Positions 1-6,440 of a stretch of 8,288 bases of DNA are shown one piece after another; position 1 is the first letter of the stretch, and every line of letters starts with the position of its first letter. The notes under the pieces are model-generated. The model did not search any database, had not been told where the DNA came from, and saw nothing but the letters and a program-made list of their open reading frames with translations. Where the stretch lies: contig DTSF01000263.1 of NCBI GenBank assembly GCA_012965485.1, positions 1 to 8,288 on the forward strand, read 5' to 3'. Origin of the DNA: Dehalococcoidia bacterium (GTDB lineage Bacteria > Chloroflexota > Dehalococcoidia > SAR202 > UBA826). Position numbers and translations under genes: made by a program.

Positions 1-101
1 TTGACCACGACTGTCAGCTCATCAGAACCTAAAATATAAGAAAACCCAAGAGCCAATTTAGCTCCTCCAACCCCACCTGCCAATGCAACTACTGATTTCA
101 T
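1..101 (-). CDS. cofD: CofD/FbiA, 2-phospho-L-lactate transferase (N-terminal fragment)
   Basis: This is the first 33 codons of a minus-strand gene running off the left edge of the window. Enzymes of this family join the activated lactyl (or phosphoenolpyruvyl) phosphate donor to the deazaflavin FO, building the core of coenzyme F420 in the cytoplasm. The visible N-terminus is M-K-S-V-V-A-L-A-G-G-V-G-G-A-K-L-A-L-G-F, followed by D-E-L-T-V-V-V. The glycine-rich LAGGVGGAKLALG loop and the LTVVVN-type strand are the family's N-terminal hallmark. The ATG at 101-99 is well supported: AGGAG lies 10 nt upstream on the minus strand. The gene is transcribed away from recF. Its presence implies that the organism makes F420, and so probably has F420-dependent oxidoreductases elsewhere. 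Only the N-terminus is visible, so a relative with another substrate cannot be fully excluded. Confidence 0.87.
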   Translation of the reverse strand, partial: MKSVVALAGGVGGAKLALGFSYILGSDELTVVV

Positions 102-212
102 CAGTACTAATCTCCTAAAAATTCGTATCCTTTCAGAATTACTATATAACTCCCACAATATAACTAACATGCTAAAATCCTTCCAATAACGGCGGATTAC
201 GACACACTGAAC
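102..212. promoter_or_regulatory. Divergent cofD/recF intergenic region
   Basis: This AT-rich spacer must carry the promoters for both divergent genes. It contains two copies of ATATAACT (144-151 and 158-165) separated by CCCACA, giving a 14-bp period. On the plus strand each copy holds a TATAAC that could be a -10 element for recF, but neither has a good -35 upstream. On the minus strand the second copy supplies the candidate -10 for cofD. No terminator-like hairpin is visible. Confidence 0.5.
157..186 (-). promoter_or_regulatory. Candidate sigma-70-type promoter for cofD
   Basis: On the minus strand TTGGAA (186-181, 4 of 6 matches to the -35 consensus) is followed after 18 nt by TATATT (162-157, 5 of 6 matches to the -10 consensus). 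Transcription would start near position 150 and leave a leader of about 50 nt before the cofD ATG. This is a match by eye only, and AT-rich spacers give such matches by chance. Confidence 0.33.
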
Positions 213-1385
213 TTGCTTTGGAGAATTCTCATTCGCATCTCCCATTTAAGTCTTCTTAATTTTCGAAATTACGACAATTTGGAACTGTCGCTGCCTCCTG
301 GTACGACAGTAATTCAAGGAGCAAATGGACATGGCAAAAGCAATCTGCTAGAGGCAATCTATATGATGGCCATTGCCAAGTCACCAAAAGTCACCACCGA
401 CCGAGAATTAATCAACAAATTCTCCGTTCTGCAACTCGAACAACAGAAATTGAGCTACTCTAAAATCGGATGTGTTGCTGAACACATCCAGGGATCAGAA
501 AAACTAGAGATTCATTATAGGTGCCAATTATCACAGAATATTCATGGATTCGTTGCACAGAAATTCATACGAATTAACGGTTCTCCCAAAAGATCATCCG
601 AGCTGGTGGGGATTGTTAACGCGGTTTTATTTAGCGTCGGTGACCTAGACCTGATATATGGTAGCCCTTCGGTAAGACGTAGATACCTTGACATACTACT
701 TTCTCAAGTCGACAAGGAATATCTTCTATCAATACAGCAGTATCAAAAAGCAAATACACAGAGAAACCATCTTTTGAGATTAATACGGGACGGTTCTTCT
801 TCGGCAAACGAACTAACGTTTTGGGACCAACAATTAGCAAAAAATGCTGTAACCCTTACAAGAAAACGGCAAGAAGCCGTGGAAATCTTAGAAGGTACAT
901 CTCTTCCTTTTCATAGATTGATGGGCGGTAGCAATGAAAAAATGAGCATTCGTTATGCGAGAACAGATGATCTCTCTGAAAACATCGATCTAGAAAATTT
1001 CACAAAGGATCTAGAACGGTCAAGAAGAAGAGACATAGCCCGAGGATCTACAACCATTGGTCCTCATAGAGACGACTTAATATTTGAAATCGATAAAATG
1101 GAGGCCTCGAAGTACGCCTCTAGAGGCCAGTCAAGAACGGCTATTTTAGCTTTAAAAATGGCTGAATCGGAATTTTTAACTAACCGTAGGAGTACAAAAC
1201 CTGTGTTATTGCTAGACGATGTAATGTCCGAGTTAGACCAAACCCGCAGAGAACAGATGGTAGAACACCTAAAGAAACACGATCAAGTTATTATAACTAC
1301 CGCTGAGCCGAGCAACATTCCAGACTCATTTATAAATAGTTCCAATAGGTTGGAAGTCATAAACGGTTCGGTAAAAACAATTTAG
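213..1385 (+). CDS. recF: RecF, DNA replication/repair ABC-type ATPase
   Basis: RecF binds ATP and DNA at single-strand gaps and, with RecO and RecR, helps load RecA. The diagnostic elements are present (numbering from the TTG at 213): the N-terminal H-L-S-L-L-N-F-R-N-Y; Walker A G-A-N-G-H-G-K-S (36-43) followed by N-L-L-E-A-I; the RecF motif G-P-H-R-D-D-L (283-289); the ABC signature S-R-G-Q-S-R (303-308); and Walker B L-L-L-D-D with the following S-E-L-D D-loop (332-342). Its 390 residues are in the usual range. TTG 213 is the longest conventional start, but no Shine-Dalgarno sequence precedes it. GGAG at 220-223 lies 7 nt before an in-frame ATT at 231, which would give M-R-I-S-H-L-S-L, exactly the usual RecF N-terminus. 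The true start may therefore be 231. The gene is not beside dnaA, dnaN or gyrB here, and leads a four-gene run. Confidence 0.96.
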   Translation: MLWRILIRISHLSLLNFRNYDNLELSLPPGTTVIQGANGHGKSNLLEAIYMMAIAKSPKVTTDRELINKFSVLQLEQQKLSYSKIGCVAEHIQGSEKLEIHYRCQLSQNIHGFVAQKFIRINGSPKRSSELVGIVNAVLFSVGDLDLIYGSPSVRRRYLDILLSQVDKEYLLSIQQYQKANTQRNHLLRLIRDGSSSANELTFWDQQLAKNAVTLTRKRQEAVEILEGTSLPFHRLMGGSNEKMSIRYARTDDLSENIDLENFTKDLERSRRRDIARGSTTIGPHRDDLIFEIDKMEASKYASRGQSRTAILALKMAESEFLTNRRSTKPVLLLDDVMSELDQTRREQMVEHLKKHDQVIITTAEPSNIPDSFINSSNRLEVINGSVKTI

Positions 1386-1391
1386 AATTGA

Positions 1392-2216
1392 ATGACAATG
1401 GATAAAAAAAAACAAGGATCAATATCAGCTGCTGCCAAAATAATAGTTGAATCTCGGTATACCATAGCTTTGATTGGTGCCGGATTATCGGTTGGAAGTG
1501 GAATACCAACGTTTAGAGGTACTGGCGGATTATGGACAAAATTAGGCGAACCATCCAACAACGGATACGAAAATTTTCTTGCCGACCCTAAAAGATGGTG
1601 GGACCAAAACCTAAATGCCCAAATAGATCCTGAAAGAACAGAATTTCGAGAGTCAATTAAAAAAGCAAAACCAAACCCGGGGCATTTAGCGTTGGTGGAT
1701 CTTGAAAAGATTTATGTTTTGAAACATCAAATTACTCAAAATATAGACAACTTACATTACATTGCGGGATCCAAGAATGTAACTGAAATACACGGAAATA
1801 GAAGTAAATTACGATGTGTCAGTTGTGATATGAGATGGCATCGAGATGAGTTTGACCAAATATCATTGGATTGGGAACAAACCCTACCTCCCAAATGTAA
1901 TACATGCTTTGGAATCGTGAAGCCAGATACTGTGATGTTTGGTGAACCCATACCGCTTTCAACCTTAAATGCTTGCGTCGATGAAACTAGATTGTCCGAC
2001 TGTATTTTGGTCATCGGGACTTCAGCAACCGTGTTCCCAGCCGCTGGTTTTCCAAGGGAAGTTTCATCATCTGGTGGAAAGATAATAGAAATTAATCCTG
2101 AGGAGACTCCAATATCTCAAACAGCTACCGAGTCTATAAAAGGTCCCACAGAAGATTCTTTGCCAAAATTAGTAGCCGAGATAAAGAGAATTATTGGCGA
2201 TGACCCTACTACATAA
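1392..2216 (+). CDS. Sirtuin (Sir2-family) NAD-dependent protein deacylase
   Basis: This is a cytosolic enzyme that removes acyl groups from protein lysines, consuming NAD and releasing nicotinamide and O-acyl-ADP-ribose. The Rossmann-side motif G-A-G-L-S-V-G-S-G-I-P-T-F-R-G spans 29-43, then T-Q-N-I-D-N-L-H (115-122), catalytic His134 in E-I-H-G-N, a zinc ribbon C142-x2-C145 and C169-x2-C172, V-K-P-D-T-V-M-F-G-E (176-185) and G-T-S (209-211). At 274 residues it has typical bacterial length. By-eye alignment to E. coli CobB places N73 and A76 where CobB has the Tyr and Arg linked to desuccinylation, so deacetylation or another acyl preference is more likely. Translation probably starts at ATG 1392, 6 nt after the recF stop. 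There is no good Shine-Dalgarno sequence, suggesting coupling to recF. A run of nine A's at 1404-1412 lies just inside the gene. The 3' end overlaps the next gene by 17 nt. Confidence 0.95.
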   Translation: MTMDKKKQGSISAAAKIIVESRYTIALIGAGLSVGSGIPTFRGTGGLWTKLGEPSNNGYENFLADPKRWWDQNLNAQIDPERTEFRESIKKAKPNPGHLALVDLEKIYVLKHQITQNIDNLHYIAGSKNVTEIHGNRSKLRCVSCDMRWHRDEFDQISLDWEQTLPPKCNTCFGIVKPDTVMFGEPIPLSTLNACVDETRLSDCILVIGTSATVFPAAGFPREVSSSGGKIIEINPEETPISQTATESIKGPTEDSLPKLVAEIKRIIGDDPTT

Positions 2217-2613
2217 ATCAACAATACTCGCCGGCCTTTCACACGTTACAGCCATGTTAGCGGGCCTATTATTGATCTTTTTTCCAGTAGTAAGTGCATT
2301 CGAGCAAATAACAGATTCTGGCAATTTCACCCAACAATTCCAGACAAATAAAACAATATTTGAAGCGTTGGGGGCCCAAGGTCTTTTCGTCATAATATTG
2401 CCTTGGATTTTATCGGGAGTATGTATTTTTTCTTCAATAATGGCCAGGGCTGCCAGCAACCGCCACAAAACTTTGATTCTTAGATGGAAATCCTACTCCT
2501 GGGCTGTGTCAGTTATTTTCATAGTCTTTATCCTCATAAGTATTTCATCCGTTGGAACGTTTTATATTCCGTCAGGTTTATTTGCGATAGCTTCTTCTTT
2601 TTATAATCGATGA
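2200..2613 (+). CDS. Small four-helix integral membrane protein, unknown function
   Basis: I do not recognise this 137-residue protein. Hydrophobic segments suggest four membrane helices at roughly 9-31, 61-82, 99-118 and 119-134. The basic stretch between helices 2 and 3 (R83, R88, K90, R95, K97) and the basic ends put both termini and this loop in the cytoplasm. The 32-60 loop, rich in Gln, Asn and Thr, would face outside. No Cys pair, His cluster or catalytic motif stands out. I chose ATG 2200 over TTG 2194 because AGAGAA at 2185-2190 is 9 nt from the ATG but only 3 nt from the TTG. The start lies inside the sirtuin gene (17-nt overlap) in another frame, so the two are probably translationally coupled. 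The stop codon abuts the ribosome-binding site of the GMC gene. The tight packing supports a real gene, but gives no function. Confidence 0.72.
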   Translation: MTLLHKSTILAGLSHVTAMLAGLLLIFFPVVSAFEQITDSGNFTQQFQTNKTIFEALGAQGLFVIILPWILSGVCIFSSIMARAASNRHKTLILRWKSYSWAVSVIFIVFILISISSVGTFYIPSGLFAIASSFYNR

Positions 2614-2623
2614 GGGAATCAAA

Positions 2624-4153
2624 TTGAAGTACGACAAGATTGTTATAGGCGCAGGCTCTGCCGGGGCAGTTCTGGCATCTCGTTTGTCAGAGGACTCAAA
2701 TTGTTCAGTTCTTTTATTGGAAGCAGGTCCAGATTATCCAGATTTTGAAAACTTACCTTCTGATTTAAAACATGGATGGGGAACTGGGCCAGACATGGTT
2801 GTCGGCGGTATTCACGACTGGCAATTTACAGGTACAGCTTCCAAATTGTCAGAAAATATGCCCGTTCCTCGCGGAAAAGTAACGGGAGGCACTAGTGCCA
2901 TAAATGGTCAGGTTTTTCTACGTCCACTACCAGAGGATTTTGAAAGATGGGTTGAATGGGGCAATGACAGGTGGAGTTTTAAAGAATGCCTGCCTTACCT
3001 CCTTAAAATTGAAACAGACCTAGATTATGATGGCGACTTCCACGGCCAAGATGGACCTATTCTGGTAAAAAGACATTCTCTGAATTCCTTAACTGATGAC
3101 CAGTTGGCTTTCTACGAGGCTTGTAAATACTTAGGCTACAAGGAGACTATAGATCACAACCTGCCGGACGCGACCGGCGTCGGGCCATATCCTCTTAACA
3201 ACCCTGACGGAATAAGATTCAGTACGGCTTTAGGTTACCTTTCTCAAAGTAGACATCGCCTAAATTTAACAATCAAGCCAAATTGTGTTACCCAAAAAAT
3301 CATATTTGATGGAAATATAGCAACTGGCGTTGAGGTAATTAGTGGCGGCGAAATGTTCAAGATTGAAGGAACAGAGATAATCCTATCGGCGGGTTCCGTA
3401 GCAACACCTCAAATTTTGATGTTGTCAGGAGTTGGTTCAAAAGAATTCTTATCCACATTCAACATAAGCGTAGTAAGTGACTTACCCGGAGTGGGAAAAA
3501 ATCTTCGAGATCACCCAACAGTTCACACTACATGGAAACCTCATTCTTCATTCAACAAACCCGAACAAAAAATAGGTCCACAAAAAGTCGCCTTGCGATA
3601 CACCTCCCAAGATTCCAAATACCAAAACGACATGATCATGATTATGCGTTTCAGTCATGAAATAGGTGACGCTGGTGCGCTTATGATCTCTGTAGGAATA
3701 TATCTAGCTGAAAGTGTGGGCAGAATTTCGCTTCAATCCACCGATATTCATATACAACCCATTCTAGACTACAACCTTTTGAGCCATGAATATGATCTTA
3801 AGAGATTGAGGGAAGGCGTTAGGCTTGCCGACAAAATAGCAAAGGCACCCAGTTTTACTAGTAGCATAGTTGAAAGACTTTCTCCAGATGAGGCCACCAT
3901 AAATGACGACGACCTACTTAATAAGTGGATGCTAGAAAACGTTTTAACTATGCATCATATTTCGGGCACATGCAAAATGGGTCCAAGAACAGATGAGGAA
4001 GCGGTTGTAGATCAACATGGTCTCGTATATGGAACTAAGCAATTAAGGATTGCTGATGCTTCCATACTACCAGATTGCCCTCGAGCAAACACTAACGTTG
4101 CAGCGATGCTGATAGGAGAAAGAATAGCTGATTTTATAAATACTGGTGGTTGA
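2624..4153 (+). CDS. GMC-family FAD-dependent oxidoreductase (choline dehydrogenase-like)
   Basis: GMC enzymes oxidise alcohols to aldehydes or ketones with FAD and pass electrons to O2, quinone or another acceptor. The 509-residue protein has the N-terminal dinucleotide fold G9-A-G-S-A-G14 with the ribose-binding Glu33 in L-L-L-E-A-G-P. It also has GMC signature 1 P-R-G-K-V-T-G-G-T-S-A-I-N (82-94) and signature 2 G-S-V-A-T-P-Q-I-L-M-L-S-G-V-G (257-271). At the C-terminus, catalytic His445 sits in H-I-S-G-T-C-K-M-G, and the partner Asn lies in R-A-N-T-N-V (N489/N491). No signal peptide or membrane segment is seen. Translation starts at TTG 2624: GAGGG at 2612-2616 overlaps the upstream stop and lies 7 nt away. 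The substrate cannot be read from the sequence. The family includes choline and polyethylene-glycol dehydrogenases and mycofactocin-linked MftG. It is the last gene of its run and ends 35 nt from the convergent aldolase gene, with no terminator hairpin between. Confidence 0.95.
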   Translation: MKYDKIVIGAGSAGAVLASRLSEDSNCSVLLLEAGPDYPDFENLPSDLKHGWGTGPDMVVGGIHDWQFTGTASKLSENMPVPRGKVTGGTSAINGQVFLRPLPEDFERWVEWGNDRWSFKECLPYLLKIETDLDYDGDFHGQDGPILVKRHSLNSLTDDQLAFYEACKYLGYKETIDHNLPDATGVGPYPLNNPDGIRFSTALGYLSQSRHRLNLTIKPNCVTQKIIFDGNIATGVEVISGGEMFKIEGTEIILSAGSVATPQILMLSGVGSKEFLSTFNISVVSDLPGVGKNLRDHPTVHTTWKPHSSFNKPEQKIGPQKVALRYTSQDSKYQNDMIMIMRFSHEIGDAGALMISVGIYLAESVGRISLQSTDIHIQPILDYNLLSHEYDLKRLREGVRLADKIAKAPSFTSSIVERLSPDEATINDDDLLNKWMLENVLTMHHISGTCKMGPRTDEEAVVDQHGLVYGTKQLRIADASILPDCPRANTNVAAMLIGERIADFINTGG

Positions 4154-4188
4154 CAAAGGTTTTTAAATTGAAATGTGCTATCTAATTA

Positions 4189-5022
4189 TCATCTAAATGA
4201 ATATTGGCGGATCTTGGACACCACCACTTCTCTCATCTTAGTAATACATAAATTCATCACGGATATCAAATCAGATATTCCCTGATCAACAGCTTCTGAC
4301 ATACCCAAAATATATGCCTGCCTTAACTCAGTATTAACATTAAATTTTGATATTCCGGCATGTATACATTCTGAAATCATTTCATTTGATAGACCTGAGG
4401 CACCATGCATTACAAGAGGTATCTCGGTAGCTTCACGTATTCTATACAAACGCTGAAAATCCAATTTTGGTTCTGAGAGGTATTTCCCATGCACATTACC
4501 AACACAGATTGCAAGAGCATCAACTGTAGTGCTAGACACAAAATCGCCCACCAACAACGGATCTGTCAAAAGTGACTTGTAATCTTCAATAGTTATGCCA
4601 TCCTCAGAACCCGAAAGTCGACCTAATTCTCCTTCGACAAAGCCTTCATTATCTTTAATTGTTTGAGCACACAATTGGGTAAACTCCACATTTGCTTGAT
4701 AGTTATATATTGATCCGTCAGGCATGAAAGACCGAAGACCAAGATCTATACCCTCATTAACAATTTCCAAACTATCAACATGGTCAAGGTGAATAGAAAC
4801 TGGTACCGTGGATAGGTTGGCTGCTTCCAGTGCCATAGCAATTAGAGGCTTACTCCCCCGTTGAAGCGATGCCGGATGCATCTGAATAATTATCGGAATT
4901 TCCTCTTCTTCGGCCCCTTCTATAACAGCTTTTATTCCCTCAAAATTGTAAATATTAAAGGCTCCAACGGCGACATTTTGAGAATCGGCCCATTCTAAAA
5001 TATCGGAAGAGGGTGCAAACAT
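4189..5022 (-). CDS. Class II ketose-bisphosphate-type aldolase
   Basis: This is a zinc-dependent aldolase of the fructose/tagatose-bisphosphate family, 277 residues, cytoplasmic. Family members cleave a ketose phosphate between C3 and C4 to give DHAP plus an aldehyde. Visible motifs are V-G-A-F-N-I-Y-N near the start, H-L-D80-H81 (catalytic Asp and a zinc His), E-G-E-L-G-R-L-S-G from 130, the zinc His178 in G-N-V-H-G-K-Y, His206 in M-H-G-A-S-G-L, and the phosphate-binding F-N-V-N-T-E-L-R (227-234). The frame stays open up to 5094, but those 24 codons overlap the kinase gene and are not aldolase-like. ATG 5022 lies 8 nt after the kinase stop, with GAGGAC 12 nt upstream. R-L-S-G-S-E-D-G-I-T-I-E-D-Y and the tail closely resemble, from memory, the C-terminal aldolase domain of the plant At1g18270-type protein. 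The partner kinase suggests an acid-sugar phosphate substrate rather than fructose bisphosphate. Confidence 0.93.
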   Translation of the reverse strand: MFAPSSDILEWADSQNVAVGAFNIYNFEGIKAVIEGAEEEEIPIIIQMHPASLQRGSKPLIAMALEAANLSTVPVSIHLDHVDSLEIVNEGIDLGLRSFMPDGSIYNYQANVEFTQLCAQTIKDNEGFVEGELGRLSGSEDGITIEDYKSLLTDPLLVGDFVSSTTVDALAICVGNVHGKYLSEPKLDFQRLYRIREATEIPLVMHGASGLSNEMISECIHAGISKFNVNTELRQAYILGMSEAVDQGISDLISVMNLCITKMREVVVSKIRQYSFR

Positions 5023-5030
5023 CTGATATT

Positions 5031-6440
5031 CTAAGTCCTCATCCTCATTACCACATCTGAAATAGATGTAGGCCCGCCTACATTGCCAGGCCAAAGTATT
5101 AATTTAGATCCTGGATATTTGGATTCCAGACCCAACTGCAATACCAAAACTCCAGAAGAAATTTGCCCAGGGACAGTAGCTCTTTTTATTTTCAAGGCAT
5201 TGACAATGATGTTTGAGGAAGTCATCCCGCCTTTAGATATAAGGTACCTAGGGGTGAACGTGATACCAGAAACGATTTCGGTTATGGCATCGGTAATAGT
5301 AGCCCCTATTTTCAAGTATTCATCAGGAGACGAGCCGGTTATGACCTCTCGACTCGTATAAATAACAATATCCTTCGATTCTGATAAAAGTTTGTCGGTT
5401 TGTTCAATTATCGATATTATTTGCTCTTTGTCATATTGCAGAACTTTATGTACATTCAACTCCAAACCGTACACATTCGGTAGATTTAGAAGACTCTCTA
5501 GCTGGGAGGTGCTGCCCGGCACATGAGAACCAACGAGAATGAGTGCCCCCCCTTCTCTTGTGTATCCCATTTCTTTTTTGGTGAGGATAGGTCGTTCCTC
5601 TTGTCCAATTAGAGATCTAACAAAAGAAGCAGAAGACCGTATCAAATAATTTTTTCCGTATTTATGTTGCAAAGTCAACATTGCTAAAGCCACCACATTC
5701 AAATCTCTCATATCGGCTGCATTAACTATGCATATATTGCCGGATTTCATGTCTTGCAGTTTTTTTGCAACCACATCTGGGCCACCAATTCTGATATCGT
5801 CTATTGAAACACTCAATACATCTTTAGCCAGAACTCTTCCAAAAGTTTTTTCTTCTATCCAATCACGTAAGTTTGATGATTGGTAGCCAAAGGCAGAATC
5901 TCTGGCAAAGGGTGTTTGTCCAACTGGTATCAGCATGCCTTCATCTGCAACGTATTGAACATCATCAATCGTGTAACGTCCCCCTTGAATAAAAAATGGA
6001 ATGAAGACAATCCCATCGTGGGAGTTACCCATTCCCTCCGCCAAAGCGTCCAATTCTGCAGGAAAGTGTCCGCGAAGAGTGGAATCTGACCTGGATATAA
6101 TCGAGATGGGTATCTTCAAATAATTTGTTAGTTGGTCGAATTCTCTACCGAGTTTAGTATTTATCTCCACTGCCTCCTCTTCCGTTTTTGCCCTAGTGTT
6201 TGTCAGCAGAAAGGTAACCTTCTCAGGCTGATGATACTCAGAAAGCAGTACGTCAAGTGACCATTCAGTTAAAAAAGAGGCATTGTGGACAGTCTGGGCC
6301 CCTGTCGGATCATCATCCAAAACAAAGACCATAGATGGAGTTTCAGCCAAAATTGATCTTATTTGCGGCAACAAATCCTGAGGCCATAGTGGAGGTAAGG
6401 AATCCAGAGTTGCTTTAAGTGGCACCGGGTGATGCTGCAT
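5031..6440 (-). CDS. DUF1537 four-carbon acid sugar kinase family protein
   Basis: DUF1537 proteins are ATP-dependent kinases of oxidised acid sugars; characterised members act on 3-oxo-tetronates, D-threonate or D-erythronate. The 469-residue protein has the N-terminal D-D-D-P-T-G-A-Q-T-V (42-51), T-N-T-R (80-83) and S-D-S-T-L-R-G-H (118-125). The C-terminal nucleotide-binding half shows G-S-H-V-P-G-S-T (304-311), S-K-G-G-M-T-S-S-N (402-410) and W-P-G-N-V-G-G (450-456). The D-D-D-P-T-G form, the segment Q-G-G-R-Y-T-I-D-D (152-160) and A-F-G-Y-Q-S-S-N-L-R (183-192) match the plant-type subfamily rather than the A-D-D-L-T-G type common in proteobacteria. The start is ATG 6440. An in-frame TGA shortly upstream excludes a much longer form, and the nearby GGGGGA is only 3 nt away, so initiation may be inefficient. 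It is followed by the aldolase and is almost certainly in the same operon. Substrate unknown. Confidence 0.94.
   Translation of the reverse strand: MQHHPVPLKATLDSLPPLWPQDLLPQIRSILAETPSMVFVLDDDPTGAQTVHNASFLTEWSLDVLLSEYHQPEKVTFLLTNTRAKTEEEAVEINTKLGREFDQLTNYLKIPISIISRSDSTLRGHFPAELDALAEGMGNSHDGIVFIPFFIQGGRYTIDDVQYVADEGMLIPVGQTPFARDSAFGYQSSNLRDWIEEKTFGRVLAKDVLSVSIDDIRIGGPDVVAKKLQDMKSGNICIVNAADMRDLNVVALAMLTLQHKYGKNYLIRSSASFVRSLIGQEERPILTKKEMGYTREGGALILVGSHVPGSTSQLESLLNLPNVYGLELNVHKVLQYDKEQIISIIEQTDKLLSESKDIVIYTSREVITGSSPDEYLKIGATITDAITEIVSGITFTPRYLISKGGMTSSNIIVNALKIKRATVPGQISSGVLVLQLGLESKYPGSKLILWPGNVGGPTSISDVVMRMRT

Noticed and set aside
2194..2199. TTG start for the small membrane protein
   Set aside because: The purine-rich AGAGAA site would be only 3 nt away, whereas ATG 2200 has better spacing and a better codon.
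2169..2468. Minus-strand open frame opposite the sirtuin end and the membrane protein
   Set aside because: It lies antisense to well-packed plus-strand genes, has no ribosome-binding site or recognisable motif, and reads as the complement of hydrophobic codons.
4154..4188. Bidirectional terminator between the convergent GMC and aldolase genes
   Set aside because: The 35-nt gap has a short T-run but no adjacent GC-containing stem on either strand.
4189..5022. Aldolase as the glycolytic fructose-bisphosphate aldolase
   Set aside because: The operon with a DUF1537 kinase and the closer resemblance to the plant-fusion aldolase domain favour an acid-sugar phosphate substrate, although glycolytic activity cannot be excluded from sequence.
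5023..5094. 24-codon N-terminal extension of the aldolase reading frame
   Set aside because: It overlaps the 3' end of the kinase gene in another frame, its residues (rich in Cys, Arg and Tyr) are not aldolase-like, and ATG 5022 gives the normal family N-terminus just after the kinase stop.
5083..5361. Plus-strand open frames opposite the kinase (5083-5361, 5880-6089) and the thiolase (7237-7563, 7635-7847)
   Set aside because: All lie wholly or almost wholly within strongly supported genes on the other strand and show no family motif; they are frame shadows.
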